Shown here: piece after piece, positions 1-9,331 of the stretch
Numbering within the stretch: position 1 is the first letter of the stretch
Layout of the letters: every line of letters starts with the position of its first letter
NCBI RefSeq assembly: GCF_014884385.1
Contig: NZ_WKFH01000003.1
Location: 2,326,001 to 2,390,000 of the forward strand
Direction of reading: 5' to 3'
Length of the DNA stretch: 64,000 nt
From: Phycobacter azelaicus
Lineage (GTDB): Bacteria > Pseudomonadota > Alphaproteobacteria > Rhodobacterales > Rhodobacteraceae
Notes under the pieces: model-generated
Databases searched by the model: none
The model's input: only the letters and a program-made list of their open reading frames with translations
Told to the model about the DNA's origin: nothing
Translations under genes and position numbers: made by a program

Positions 1-1165
1 CCTGCCGCACATCAATCAGGACGCTGGTCTCGGACGGGGCATATTTTATGGCGTTGTCGAGAATATTGCGCACTGCGTTCTGGATCAGGATGGCGTCGCC
101 GGGGATGGCCGAAACGCCCGCGCAAAAGAATTGCAGATCGATATCCTTGAGATCCGCCACCGGGCGCAGCCGGTCTACCAGATCACGGGCCAGAACGTCC
201 AGATCGACAGGTTTGCGCTCCAGGCTGTCGGTGCGAAAGGTGACCATCGCATGATCCAGAAGCTGTCCCGCCGCACGAGAGCTTTCGTCAATGGCCCGGA
301 TCATCTCCCGCAAAGATGCCCTGTTCTCTGTCTTGTCCACGCGCCGCAATGTGATTTCGGCCTGCGCTCGGACAGTGGCGAGAGGGGTGCGCACACGGTG
401 CGCCGCTTCGGCGATAAAGTCTTCGGATCGCGCCAGCGAGACCCGCAGCCGCTCAATGAACCGGTTGAGCGAATGGACAAGCGGCGCCATTTCGCTTGGC
501 ACCGCGTGACGCACCGGGCGCAGGTCTTTTGGCCCGCGGCGAGACACCACACCGGTCAGTGCATGAAGCGGCTGCACGCTGGATTGCGCGGCCCAGATCC
601 CGATGAGCGCGGAAACCAGGAAAAAGCCGCCTCCAAGCATCAGCGCCCAGCGGGTCAGCCGAGCCAGTTCCGCGGTCTGGCCTTCACGGGTCTGGGCGAC
701 GGTGATTTCGATATCGGCCGGACCGCTGTCCAGTGACAGGCGCCGCGCCAGTGTCACCACACGCAGACTGGTCCCGCGATAACCCACGGTCGAATAGACT
801 GGTGATCCGGAAATCGGGCGCTGCGCCGGAGCGGGCAGATCCTCATAGCCGGTCAGGATCCTTCCGTTGTTGCGCACGCTGTAGAACACCCTGTCATCGC
901 TGACGTTGCCCAGCATGGAAAGCGCTGCGTAAGGGATGTCCAGGGTGATTTCCCCTGCCTGTACCCGAAGCGAGTCCATGATCGATGTTGCGGAGGCGAA
1001 GAGGATGCTGTCGTGGGTACGTTGCGAGATGTCGCGCACAAAAATCAGCACGACAAGAAACAGAACCAGGGCCAGAAAGGCCGCGCTCAGCAACAGGCGA
1101 AACGTCAGGCGCCGCACGAGGGAGCCGCTGGTGCGCAGGTCCGATGCAGGGTGCGGCAGGGTCAT
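1..1165 (-). CDS. tctE: Sensor histidine kinase, TctE-like (C-terminus beyond window edge)
   Basis: Membrane histidine kinase that would phosphorylate the regulator encoded just upstream. The start at 1165 forms an ATGA overlap with the regulator stop. Visible parts in order: a first membrane segment at about residues 20-40, a periplasmic sensor region, a second membrane segment near residue 180, a HAMP-like linker, and the H-box AHRVRTPLATVRAQAE near residue 255 carrying the phospho-acceptor His. The N-box (VRNILDNAIKYA) lies just before the window edge, so the G-boxes are off-window. About 388 residues are visible. Family knowledge: TctE/TctD pairs respond to tricarboxylates and control tctCBA, which lies divergently here. 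The inducer is inferred from context only. Confidence 0.9.
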   Translation of the reverse strand, partial: MTLPHPASDLRTSGSLVRRLTFRLLLSAAFLALVLFLVVLIFVRDISQRTHDSILFASATSIMDSLRVQAGEITLDIPYAALSMLGNVSDDRVFYSVRNNGRILTGYEDLPAPAQRPISGSPVYSTVGYRGTSLRVVTLARRLSLDSGPADIEITVAQTREGQTAELARLTRWALMLGGGFFLVSALIGIWAAQSSVQPLHALTGVVSRRGPKDLRPVRHAVPSEMAPLVHSLNRFIERLRVSLARSEDFIAEAAHRVRTPLATVRAQAEITLRRVDKTENRASLREMIRAIDESSRAAGQLLDHAMVTFRTDSLERKPVDLDVLARDLVDRLRPVADLKDIDLQFFCAGVSAIPGDAILIQNAVRNILDNAIKYAPSETSVLIDVRQ

Positions 1166-1827
1166 TGCAAAGAGATCCTGTAGCCAAGACCGCGCACGGT
1201 CACGATCGCGGCACCGGATCCTGCCAGCCGCTTGCGCAGGCGCGCCACGTAAACTTCGATGGCGTTTTCTGAAACCTCTTCGTCATAGGAAAACAGCCTG
1301 TCGACCAGCTTTGCTTTGGAAAAGATCCGTTCCGGCGCGTTGAGAAAGATCTCGAGTAGGCGAAGCTCCTTGTTGCGCAAGCGTACGGGTCGGCCTGCCA
1401 CCAAAAGGGTTCCGGCCAGTGGATCAAAGACCAGATCCCCGAACCGTTGCTGATTCGAACTGTTGCCGCCATGGCGGCGCAGGACGGCGCGGCAGCGGGC
1501 TTCAAGCTCGGAGAAATCGAAGGGCTTGGTGATGTAATCGTCGGCGCCAAGATCCAGAACACCAACCCGGTCCGAAACCTCAGAGCGGGCGGTCAGCACG
1601 ATAACGGGTGTTTTTCCCTGGCGCGCTCGATGCGCCTTGAGGAAGCTTCGTCCATCGCCATCAGGCAGCATAATATCTAGCAAAATCAGATCGTAATCCG
1701 TGGTGTCGGCAAACGCCTCGGCATCTTTTGCGCAAGGTGCATGGTCGACGACATGGCCATCCATCTGCAGGCGATCGCTGATGGCGCCCGCGAGGCTCAT
1801 ATTGTCTTCTACCAGCAAAAACCGCAC
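1162..1827 (-). CDS. tctD: OmpR-family response regulator, TctD-like
   Basis: A 221-residue two-domain regulator. The N-terminal receiver has the acidic pair (VEDN) and phospho-acceptor Asp in LILLDIMLPDGDG near residue 51, plus the conserved Lys in YITKPF. The C-terminal half is a winged-helix DNA-binding domain ending in VTVRGLGYRI, typical of the OmpR/PhoB family. It is first in a two-gene operon with the kinase and diverges from tctC across about 118 bp. That gap holds a tandem 8-bp repeat that fits its expected binding mode. The role in activating tctCBA is inferred from synteny with known tctDE-tctCBA loci. Confidence 0.92.
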   Translation of the reverse strand: MRFLLVEDNMSLAGAISDRLQMDGHVVDHAPCAKDAEAFADTTDYDLILLDIMLPDGDGRSFLKAHRARQGKTPVIVLTARSEVSDRVGVLDLGADDYITKPFDFSELEARCRAVLRRHGGNSSNQQRFGDLVFDPLAGTLLVAGRPVRLRNKELRLLEIFLNAPERIFSKAKLVDRLFSYDEEVSENAIEVYVARLRKRLAGSGAAIVTVRGLGYRISLQ

Positions 1828-1859
1828 CTGTTGCTCCCTGTGGCTGACAGCCTTTGATC

Positions 1860-1878
1860 GGTCCGTGACAGGTCCGTG
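1860..1878. promoter_or_regulatory. Putative TctD binding site (tandem GGTCCGTG)
   Basis: The octamer GGTCCGTG occurs at 1860-1867 and again at 1871-1878, exactly 11 bp apart, in the intergenic region between the divergent tctD and tctC genes. OmpR/PhoB-type regulators commonly bind direct repeats spaced about one helical turn, so this is a reasonable operator. No binding evidence is available. Confidence 0.45.
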
Positions 1879-1945
1879 TCAGCTTTGCGTGTTCTTTTCA
1901 GTCATGAGCGGCTCAGCCGCCATTTGTCAAATGGGAGGACAACAG

Positions 1946-2926
1946 ATGACATTGACCCTGACCCGCCGGGCCCTGATGGCCGCGGCGACAGCGACCCTTG
2001 CTCTTGGCGCGCCTGTAATGGCTGAGGAGGGCAAACTCGACAGCATTCACTTCCTCATCCCCGGCGGCGCAGGTGGCGGCTGGGACGGGACCGCCAGGGG
2101 GACCGGAGAAGCGCTGACCAAAGCAGGCCTCGTTGGAACCGCGTCGTTCGAGAACATGTCTGGTGGCGGCGGTGGCAAGGCCATCGGCTATCTGATCGAG
2201 AATGCCGAAAGCAATCACGGCACGTTGATGGTGAATTCAACGCCGATCGTGATCCGTTCGCTCACGGGCGTGTTTCCGCACAACTTCCGCGATCTCACCA
2301 TGGTGGCGGGCACCATAGGGGACTATGCGGCGATCGTTGTCGGCAAAGACAGCCCTATCAATTCCATGAGCGACCTGATCGCCGCCTACAAGGCAGATCC
2401 GCGCGGCACTGCGATTGGGGGCGGCTCGGTGCCCGGCGGTATGGACCACCTGGTCGCGGCCATGGTGATGAAGGCGGCGGGCGAGAATCCGACCCAAGTG
2501 AAGTACATTCCCTATGATGCCGGCGGCATGGCCATGGCGGCGTTGCTGTCCGGGGAGATTGCGGCGCTTTCCACCGGCTTCTCCGAAGCCATCGACCTCG
2601 CCAACGCGGGTGAGGTGAAGATCATCGGCGTCACCGCAGACGACCGCGTGCCGGCCTATGCCGATGCCATGACCATGAAAGAGCAGGGGATCGACGCAAG
2701 TTTCGTGAACTGGCGCGGGTTCTTTGCAGCCCCTGGCCTGCCGGAAGAGCGCAAAGCGGCCTATCAGGCGGCCATCGCCAAGATGTATGACACGCCGGAA
2801 TGGGAAGAGGTTCGCGCCCGCAATGGTTGGGTCAATATCCATAACAGCGGTGACGACTTTGAAAAATTCCTCGCAGAACAGGAAGAAGTCATCAAATCGC
2901 TGATGCAGGAACTCGGGTTCCTCTAA
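1946..2926 (+). CDS. tctC: Tripartite tricarboxylate transporter periplasmic binding protein
   Basis: A 326-residue solute-binding protein of the TctC family, first gene of tctCBA. The ATG at 1946 is preceded by GGGAGGA at 1933-1939. An in-frame extension upstream lacks a ribosome site. Residues 1-26 look like a signal sequence (TRR followed by an Ala/Leu-rich core and ending APVMA-EE). The mature protein begins with the family pattern IHFLIPGGAGGGWDGTAR and has MSGGGGGKAIGYL, a ligand-loop sequence usual in this family. It should capture a carboxylate in the periplasm and hand it to TctAB. The actual ligand (citrate, tartrate or another carboxylate) cannot be read from sequence. Confidence 0.93.
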   Translation: MTLTLTRRALMAAATATLALGAPVMAEEGKLDSIHFLIPGGAGGGWDGTARGTGEALTKAGLVGTASFENMSGGGGGKAIGYLIENAESNHGTLMVNSTPIVIRSLTGVFPHNFRDLTMVAGTIGDYAAIVVGKDSPINSMSDLIAAYKADPRGTAIGGGSVPGGMDHLVAAMVMKAAGENPTQVKYIPYDAGGMAMAALLSGEIAALSTGFSEAIDLANAGEVKIIGVTADDRVPAYADAMTMKEQGIDASFVNWRGFFAAPGLPEERKAAYQAAIAKMYDTPEWEEVRARNGWVNIHNSGDDFEKFLAEQEEVIKSLMQELGFL

Positions 2927-3022
2927 GCCCTTGTATCCTATCTGAGCGGTGCATCCGGGGCATCAATCGATCCGCCCCGGATGAGCCGTCTTCCCATTCC
3001 AGATCATACACCGGAGGACAGC

Positions 3023-3517
3023 ATGGCGCTTGACCGATGGATCGCGCTGGTCATTCTCTTGATCAGCCTCACCTATGGCTATGCGGCCTATTTCACCATG
3101 GACGCAGGCCTTCCGCCTTTCATGAAATTTAATGCCATCTGGCCCAGTACCTTCCCCAAGGTTTTGTCCGTTCTCGCGGCTATCTGCGCGGTGATCCTTC
3201 TTGTGGGGCCACAAAAGGGGGACAGTGGCCCCAAGGCAGGAGACATCGATCACCGTCGCCTTGGCGAATACAATCTTGGCCAGGCACTCGCACTTTTGGC
3301 GCTGATGGTGGCCTATGCGCTGCTTTTGCGTCCGGCCGGTTTCCTGATTTCGACGGTCGCCTTCCTGACCCTTGGTGCGGTCATCCTTGGCGAGCGCAAA
3401 CTGCACGTCCTATTGCCCATCGCTGCGATTGCGGCGGGCGGGGTCTGGTATCTGGTGCAAGAGGTGCTGGGCATCTTTCTCAGCCCCTGGCCCATCTTCT
3501 TTGGCGTAGGAGGCTGA
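3023..3517 (+). CDS. tctB: Tripartite tricarboxylate transporter small membrane subunit
   Basis: A 164-residue protein with four predicted membrane segments, the size and layout of TctB. The start at 3023 (MALDRWIALVILL) has GGAGGA at 3013-3018. Segments lie near residues 6-25, 43-60, 80-110 (two close segments separated by the LRPAGF turn) and 120-150. It sits between tctC and tctA, with its stop one base before the tctA start, and with TctA forms the inner-membrane part of the transporter. Confidence 0.88.
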   Translation: MALDRWIALVILLISLTYGYAAYFTMDAGLPPFMKFNAIWPSTFPKVLSVLAAICAVILLVGPQKGDSGPKAGDIDHRRLGEYNLGQALALLALMVAYALLLRPAGFLISTVAFLTLGAVILGERKLHVLLPIAAIAAGGVWYLVQEVLGIFLSPWPIFFGVGG

Positions 3518-3518
3518 C

Positions 3519-5036
3519 ATGTTCGAAGGTATCATGATTGGCCTGTCCAGTGCCTTTTCCCTTACCAACCTCATGATGGTAATTGGCGGCTGCCTGATCG
3601 GCACCTTCATCGGGATGCTGCCGGGGCTTGGCCCGATGAGCATCATCTCGATCATGATCCCGGTGGCGATCACCATCGGCGATCCGTCGGCGGCACTCAT
3701 CCTTCTGGCCGGTGTTTACTACGGTGCGATCTTTGGCGGCTCGACCTCGTCAATCTTGATCAATGCGCCGGGCGTGGCCTCGACCGTGGCGACCTCTTTT
3801 GACGGCTACCCGTTGGCGCGCCAGGGCAAGGCCGGCAAGGCGCTGACCGTAGCAGCGATTTCGTCGTTCTGTGGCGGCAGTATAGGCGCGGTGCTGCTCA
3901 TGATCTTTGCCCCAGCTTTGGCGACCGTGGCACTCCTGTTCCATTCGGCCGAGTATTTCGCGCTGATGGTGGTGGGGCTTTCGGCCATCGCGGCTTTTGC
4001 GGGGACGGGGCAGGTGGTCAAGGCGCTTTTGATGACGCTCCTGGGTCTCATCATGGCCACGGTAGGAGAGGGCGCGCTCTTCAACATGCCTCGATTTACC
4101 ATGGGGATCATGGACCTTCAGTCAGGCTTTGGGTTTATCACGCTGGCCATGGCGATGTTCGCCCTGCCCGAAGCGCTGTACCTCGTGCTTGACCCGAGCC
4201 GCTCCAAGACCGAAGGCGGAAGCAAAGAGATCAAGGATCTGCGCATCACCAAGGACGAAGCGCGCTCCATTGCTCCGGTGATTGGACGTCAGTCCGTGCA
4301 GGGCTTCTTGATTGGTGTCTTGCCGGGGGCAGGGGCCACGATTGCCTCCTTCCTTGGCTATGCGGTGGAACGCAACATTGCGCCCAAGGAAGAGCAAGAG
4401 CAATTCGGGAAAGGATCTGTCAAAGGTCTCGCCGCGCCGGAAAGCGCCAACAACGCGGCCTGCACCGGATCTTTTGTTCCACTCTTGACCCTGGGCATTC
4501 CGGGGTCTGGTACCACGGCGATCCTCCTGGGCGCGCTAATTGCGCTCAATGTCTCTCCGGGGCCGCGCCTGATGATCGACGAGCCGCAAATCTTCTGGGC
4601 AGTGATCATCTCCATGTATGTGGGCAACCTGGTTCTTCTGGTGCTGAACCTGCCGCTGATCCCCTATATTGCCAAGGTGCTGGCGGTGCCGCGTAACTAC
4701 CTGATCCCCTTCATCCTGTTCTTTACCCTGATGGGGGCCTACATCGGGCAGAACAACGCGACCGAGTTGTTGATCCTTGTTGGCCTTGGGGTCTGCGCAA
4801 CCCTTCTGAGGTTTGCAGACTACCCGCTGGCGCCCTTGCTGATCGGCTTCATCCTTGGCTCGATGCTGGAGGACAACTTTGCCCGCGCGATGCAGCTTTA
4901 TGACGGAATGGGCTTCCTGCTGGATCGACCCATGACGCTGGCGCTGCTGGTTTTGGCTGGTCTTCTGGTGCTGCTGCCGAGCTACCGTGCCCGGCGCGCC
5001 CGGTTGAGGCAGGTGGGCGTCTCGGACGGGGACTGA
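3519..5036 (+). CDS. tctA: Tripartite tricarboxylate transporter large membrane subunit
   Basis: A 505-residue polytopic membrane protein with about 11-12 hydrophobic segments. It shows the repeated TctA glycine/proline motifs: GTFIGMLPGLGPMSIISIM near residue 30, GAIFGGSTSSILINAPG near residue 70, and the second-half counterparts LIGVLPGAGATIASFLGY and FVPLLTLGIPGSGTTAILLGAL. Length is normal for the family. Translation is probably coupled to tctB, because GGAGG lies at the very end of tctB. It is the secondary, ion-driven translocation subunit. Confidence 0.94.
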   Translation: MFEGIMIGLSSAFSLTNLMMVIGGCLIGTFIGMLPGLGPMSIISIMIPVAITIGDPSAALILLAGVYYGAIFGGSTSSILINAPGVASTVATSFDGYPLARQGKAGKALTVAAISSFCGGSIGAVLLMIFAPALATVALLFHSAEYFALMVVGLSAIAAFAGTGQVVKALLMTLLGLIMATVGEGALFNMPRFTMGIMDLQSGFGFITLAMAMFALPEALYLVLDPSRSKTEGGSKEIKDLRITKDEARSIAPVIGRQSVQGFLIGVLPGAGATIASFLGYAVERNIAPKEEQEQFGKGSVKGLAAPESANNAACTGSFVPLLTLGIPGSGTTAILLGALIALNVSPGPRLMIDEPQIFWAVIISMYVGNLVLLVLNLPLIPYIAKVLAVPRNYLIPFILFFTLMGAYIGQNNATELLILVGLGVCATLLRFADYPLAPLLIGFILGSMLEDNFARAMQLYDGMGFLLDRPMTLALLVLAGLLVLLPSYRARRARLRQVGVSDGD

Positions 5037-5169
5037 CCAAAGGACCGGCCCCCGGTTATCGCACTTTGGGGTCGGTCTATACTATGTGCGTCGGATGGTC
5101 CTCTGTCTGGCGACTGGCAGCTCTGGCAGGCTCGCGTGTGAATGCGCGCAGATGCCGGGAGGGCACTAA

Positions 5170-6081
5170 ATGAAATCTCTTTCCCTGACCCTTGTGCTGA
5201 CGGCTGTGCCGCTGGCGTCCGTCGCGGATGTGCTGCAGGTTCAGCAGGTCACAGAGGATGTATGGGCTCTGGTTGGCCCGCACAGCCAGCGCAATGCCGA
5301 GAACCTTGGCAATAATGCCACCTTCGGCGTGGTGGTGACGCGCGAAGGGGTCGTGCTGATGGATCCGGGCGGGTCCTGGAAGGGCGCGGCGATGATCGAT
5401 GCCGCCATTGACCAGATCACCGATCAGCCGGTCACGCATGTGATCGATACCGGCGGGCAGGATCACCGCTGGCTGGGCAATGGCTATTGGCAGGCCCAAG
5501 GCGCGACGGTGATTGCTTCCGAGCCCGCCGTAGCCGATCAAAAGGACCGCCTGTCCATGCAGATGACGATGCTCTCGCAGCTCATGGGCGATGAACTGGC
5601 CGGGACCGAGCCAAGCTATGCCGATGTCACCTTTGATACCGATCATGGGCTGTCCCTTGGTGGTTTGACTTTCCAGATCATGCACCGCGGCCAGGCCCAT
5701 ACGCCGGGTGACAGTTTCGTCTGGCTGGAAGAGCGGAACGTGATGTTCACAGGCGATATCGTCTATGTGGAGCGGATCCTGGGCGTCGGGCCGCAGTCCA
5801 ATGCCAAAAGCTGGATCCAGGCTTTTGATGCCATGGCCGCCGTTGAGCCCACCCATGTGGTTCCGGGTCATGGCCGCGCCACAACGCTGGAGCAGGCCCG
5901 CGCCGATACCTACGATTACCTTGTGAACCTGCGCAGCCGGATCGGGGAGTTGATCGAAGAGGGCGGCGATATCATGGAAGCGCCGGAGATCGATCAGTCC
6001 GCCTTTGCGGGTCTTGAGCAGTTCGACAGCCTGGCTGGGCGCAATGCGCAAACCGTCTATGAACAGATGGAGTGGGAATAG
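5170..6081 (+). CDS. Metallo-beta-lactamase-fold hydrolase, SoxH-like, exported
   Basis: A 303-residue protein with a short signal peptide (MKSLSLTLVLTAVPLASVA) and a GGGAGGG site just before its ATG. It has the MBL fold order: VVLMDPGG, a zinc-loop region, HTPGDSF, FTGD and VVPGHG. The usual HxHxDH motif is reduced to TGGQDH, so the first two metal-ligand His are absent while the DH pair, the later His/Asp and the last His are kept. Related exported MBL proteins occur near sox or quinoprotein genes, but none is visible here. It lies alone between tctA and the arsenic operon. The substrate is unknown. Confidence 0.8.
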   Translation: MKSLSLTLVLTAVPLASVADVLQVQQVTEDVWALVGPHSQRNAENLGNNATFGVVVTREGVVLMDPGGSWKGAAMIDAAIDQITDQPVTHVIDTGGQDHRWLGNGYWQAQGATVIASEPAVADQKDRLSMQMTMLSQLMGDELAGTEPSYADVTFDTDHGLSLGGLTFQIMHRGQAHTPGDSFVWLEERNVMFTGDIVYVERILGVGPQSNAKSWIQAFDAMAAVEPTHVVPGHGRATTLEQARADTYDYLVNLRSRIGELIEEGGDIMEAPEIDQSAFAGLEQFDSLAGRNAQTVYEQMEWE

Positions 6082-6192
6082 CCCGGCACTCCACGCTTTG
6101 ATGTTCGAACCTGCCGCCTCCGTTTCGGGGGCGGTATTTCTATCAGCCACCGTCATGGGAGTGTTACAAAAGCTTCACTGTATTAGCCCCAT

Positions 6193-6214
6193 TATTTCGA
6201 ATATTCATGAAATA
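6193..6214. promoter_or_regulatory. Putative ArsR operator
   Basis: Inverted repeat TATTTC (6193-6198) and GAAATA (6209-6214) separated by 10 bp, immediately before the start of the ArsR-ArsC fusion gene. Its position and AT-rich dyad symmetry fit autorepression by the ArsR domain, relieved by arsenite. Binding is inferred. Confidence 0.4.
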
Positions 6215-7074
6215 TGGAAAAAATGATTCCCTCTCGCCTCACCACCCTCGGCCATCCACAGCGATTGGCCCTGTTCCGGCTGCTGATGCGCCGCTACCCG
6301 GATCGTCTGCCCGCCGGTGAAATCGCCGAGGTGCTTGATCTGAAGGCCAGCACCCTGTCGGCCTATCTGGCCTCGCTGATGCAGGCCGGGCTGGTGACCC
6401 AGCACCGGGTTGGGACATCGCTGCTTTACATGATCAACATGGCAGCGGTGCGACAGACCTTTGACTACCTTTTCCTGGATTGTTGCCGCGGGCGCCCCGA
6501 GATCTGCGCGCCCGTTTCCATCTCCTCTGACACGGGACAGGCTGCTATGACTGGACAGATATCTAACGGGAAGAAATACAACGTTCTTTTCATCTGCACG
6601 GGCAATTCTGCCCGCTCAATCTTTGCTGAATGCCTGTTGCGTGATCTCGCGTCGGATCGCTTCAATGTCTACTCCGCAGGGACGCGCCCGCAATCGGATT
6701 TGAATCCCTTTGCGCTGGAGGTGCTTGGCTCCAAAGGTCATGACACCGCACATCTGCGGGCCAAGAACACGACGGAGTTCACCGGAGAGGATGCCCCCCA
6801 GATGGATTTCGTCTTCACCGTCTGCAATCAGGCCGCCAACGAAGAATGCCCGGCCTGGGATGGCCAGCCGATCAGCGGCCATTGGGGCATGCCGGACCCG
6901 GTGAAGGCCGAAGGCACCGATGCCGAGAAAAGCCTCGCCTTCCAGCAGGCCTATGGCGCGCTGAAGCGCCGGATCGAGGCCTTTGCCGCCCTTCCCATCG
7001 AAACGCTGGACCGCATCGCCCTGCAACGGGCGGTGGATGAGATCGCCAGCCAGCCACAGGACACATTCCAATGA
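6214..7074 (+). CDS. ArsR regulator fused to arsenate reductase / LMW phosphatase-type ArsC
   Basis: A 286-residue fusion. Residues about 4-90 are an ArsR-type winged helix ([16 protein letters not shown], recognition region [19 protein letters not shown]), with a Cys pair LDCCRG that could bind As(III). After a linker, residues about 125-270 are a low-molecular-weight phosphatase-fold arsenate reductase with the P-loop CTGNSARS and the downstream MDFVFTVC and MPDP motifs. It would sense arsenite and reduce arsenate. The start is either 6214 or the ATG at 6223; neither has a strong ribosome site. Its stop overlaps the GAPDH start (ATGA). Such fusions are known in Rhodobacteraceae. Confidence 0.88.
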   Translation: MEKMIPSRLTTLGHPQRLALFRLLMRRYPDRLPAGEIAEVLDLKASTLSAYLASLMQAGLVTQHRVGTSLLYMINMAAVRQTFDYLFLDCCRGRPEICAPVSISSDTGQAAMTGQISNGKKYNVLFICTGNSARSIFAECLLRDLASDRFNVYSAGTRPQSDLNPFALEVLGSKGHDTAHLRAKNTTEFTGEDAPQMDFVFTVCNQAANEECPAWDGQPISGHWGMPDPVKAEGTDAEKSLAFQQAYGALKRRIEAFAALPIETLDRIALQRAVDEIASQPQDTFQ

Positions 7075-8069
7075 CCACCTATGCAGTGAACGGCCTTGGC
7101 CGGATCGGAAAACTGGCCCTGAAACCCTTGCTCGAGCGGGGGGCGCAGATCGCATGGATCAACGACGCGGTGGGCGATCCGGAAATGCATGCGCATCTCT
7201 TGGAATTTGATACGGTGCACGGGCGCTGGGACGCGGAGTTCTCCCATGATGCCGACAGCGTCACGATCAATGACATGCGTCTGCCCTTCATTGGCACATC
7301 CGACCTGACCGAGCTGCCCCTCGACGGTGTCGATGTGGTGATCGACTGCACCGGCGTGTTCAAGTCCGAGGCCAAGCTTGCCCCCTATTTCGAGGCGGGC
7401 GTGAAAAAGGTCGTTGTGTCGGCCCCTGTGAAGGACGGCGATGCGGCCAATATCGTCTATGGGGTCAACGAGGGCACCTATGATCCGGCGCGCCATCGTA
7501 TCGTGACTGCGGCGAGCTGTACCACCAACTGTATCGCGCCGGTGGTCAAGGTGATCCACGAAAACCTGCGCATCCGCCATGGATCGATCACCACCATCCA
7601 CGATGTGACCAACACTCAGACAATCGTGGACCGACCCGCGAAAGACCTGCGCCGGGCGCGTTCGGCGCTCAATTCGCTGATCCCCACCACCACCGGCAGC
7701 GCCACGGCGATCACGCTGATCTACCCGGAGCTAACCGGGCGTCTGAACGGCCATGCGGTGCGGGTGCCGCTTCTGAATGCCTCGCTGACGGACTGTGTGC
7801 TCGAGGTGGAGCGCGAAACCACGGCAGAAGAAGTCAACGCCCTGTTCAAAGAGGCTGCCGAGGGAGAGCTTGAGGGGATCCTGGGCTACGAGACCCGTCC
7901 GCTGGTGTCGACCGACTACACCAATGATCGGCGCTCTTCGATCGTGGATGGCCCCTCGACAATGGTGGTGAACGGGACGCAAGTGAAGATCTATGCCTGG
8001 TATGACAACGAAATGGGCTATGCTTGGCGCCTGGTCGATGTGGCCCTGATGGTGGGGGCGTCGCTGTGA
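7071..8069 (+). CDS. gap: Glyceraldehyde-3-phosphate dehydrogenase, arsenic-operon type
   Basis: A 332-residue type I GAPDH: N-terminal NAD-binding [14 protein letters not shown], catalytic Cys150 in ASCTTNC, and the C-terminal [14 protein letters not shown] typical of the family. It lies between the arsenate reductase and ArsJ with overlaps on both sides. In characterised operons with this arrangement, GAPDH joins arsenate to glyceraldehyde-3-phosphate to give 1-arseno-3-phosphoglycerate, which ArsJ exports. That role is inferred here from the neighbour. A housekeeping GAPDH role is less likely in this context. Confidence 0.92.
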   Translation: MTTYAVNGLGRIGKLALKPLLERGAQIAWINDAVGDPEMHAHLLEFDTVHGRWDAEFSHDADSVTINDMRLPFIGTSDLTELPLDGVDVVIDCTGVFKSEAKLAPYFEAGVKKVVVSAPVKDGDAANIVYGVNEGTYDPARHRIVTAASCTTNCIAPVVKVIHENLRIRHGSITTIHDVTNTQTIVDRPAKDLRRARSALNSLIPTTTGSATAITLIYPELTGRLNGHAVRVPLLNASLTDCVLEVERETTAEEVNALFKEAAEGELEGILGYETRPLVSTDYTNDRRSSIVDGPSTMVVNGTQVKIYAWYDNEMGYAWRLVDVALMVGASL

Positions 8070-9331
8070 GCCATCGCCCCGAGGGTCTTTCGGCCTATAT
8101 GGCGGTGACGGCGGCCTACTGGGCCTTCATGCTCACCGATGGGGCGCTCAGGATGCTGGTGCTCTTGCATTTCCACACGCTGGGGTTCTCCCCGGTGCAG
8201 CTGGCCTATCTGTTTGTGCTCTATGAGATCGCCGGCATGGTGACGAATCTGTCAGCAGGCTGGATCGCCGCGCGCTTTGGTCTGGCGGCGACGCTTTATG
8301 CTGGGCTGGCGCTGCAGATCGTGGCCTTGGCGGCGCTGACGCAGCTAGATCCCAGCTGGGCCATTGGCGCCTCGGTCGTCTTTGTGATGTGCGTGCAAGG
8401 CATTTCGGGCGTCGCCAAGGACCTCGCCAAGATGTCATCGAAATCGGCGGTGAAGCTCTTGGCGCCATCTGCAAACGGCGGGCTGTTTCGCTGGGTGGCG
8501 GTGCTGACCGGGTCGAAGAACGCGGTAAAGGGGCTGGGGTTCCTTATAGGAGCGGCGCTCTTGGCAACGCTTGGCTTTTCCTGGGCGATCATCGCGATGG
8601 CCGTGGTGCTGGCTCTGGTCTTTGCCGCCATCGTGATGCTGATGCCGCCGGGGCTGCCCACGGGGCGCAAGGGCGCGAAGTTTTCCGAGGTCTTCTCCAA
8701 ATCCGCCAATGTGAACTGGCTGTCGGCGGCGCGGGTGTTCCTGTTCGGCGCCCGCGATGTCTGGTTCGTGGTGGGCATCCCGATCTATTTCTACGCGGTC
8801 TTGTCGGATGGGTCAGAGGCGGGCAACCGCGCGGCATTCTTCATGATCGGCACCTTCATGGCAGTCTGGATCATCCTATATGGCGCGGTGCAAGCTTCGG
8901 CGCCCTGGCTCCTCGGCGCCGCACAACGCCCCGAAAGCGACTTGATCCGCGCCGCGCGCGGCTGGGCGCTGGCGCTGTTTACGGTGCCCGCTGCATTGAC
9001 CCTAGCGGTTTGGATGGCCGGTGCACCTCAAACATGGCTGACGGCGGTTCTGGTCCTTGGCCTGCTGGCGTTTGGCGCGCTTTTTGCAGTGAATTCGTCC
9101 TTGCATTCCTATCTGATCCTCGCCTTCACCAAGGCCGAGCGGGTGACGATGGATGTGGGTTTCTACTATATGGCCAATGCGGGCGGGCGTCTTGCTGGTA
9201 CGCTTCTGTCCGGTTTCACCTACCAGATCGGGGGACTTGCGCTTGTTCTGGGCACGGCGGCCATTATGGTGGGCCTGTCGGCGCTTGCTTCGGGCAAGTT
9301 GCACGTTGAGGGGGCAGAAGCCACGGCATGA
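8066..9331 (+). CDS. arsJ: ArsJ organoarsenical efflux permease (MFS)
   Basis: A 421-residue MFS transporter with about 11-12 membrane segments. The start is a GTG at 8066 that overlaps the GAPDH stop (GTGA). It gives the ArsJ N-terminus, including the conserved stretch [20 protein letters not shown]. ArsJ exports 1-arseno-3-phosphoglycerate, which decays to arsenate outside the cell and so gives arsenate resistance together with the upstream GAPDH. Its stop overlaps the ACR3 start by four bases. Confidence 0.92.
   Translation: MSHRPEGLSAYMAVTAAYWAFMLTDGALRMLVLLHFHTLGFSPVQLAYLFVLYEIAGMVTNLSAGWIAARFGLAATLYAGLALQIVALAALTQLDPSWAIGASVVFVMCVQGISGVAKDLAKMSSKSAVKLLAPSANGGLFRWVAVLTGSKNAVKGLGFLIGAALLATLGFSWAIIAMAVVLALVFAAIVMLMPPGLPTGRKGAKFSEVFSKSANVNWLSAARVFLFGARDVWFVVGIPIYFYAVLSDGSEAGNRAAFFMIGTFMAVWIILYGAVQASAPWLLGAAQRPESDLIRAARGWALALFTVPAALTLAVWMAGAPQTWLTAVLVLGLLAFGALFAVNSSLHSYLILAFTKAERVTMDVGFYYMANAGGRLAGTLLSGFTYQIGGLALVLGTAAIMVGLSALASGKLHVEGAEATA

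Noticed and set aside
5077..6156. A 359-codon open frame antisense to the MBL hydrolase
   Set aside because: It is the mirror of a GC-rich gene, has no ribosome site and no family pattern; the plus-strand protein has a signal peptide and conserved motifs.
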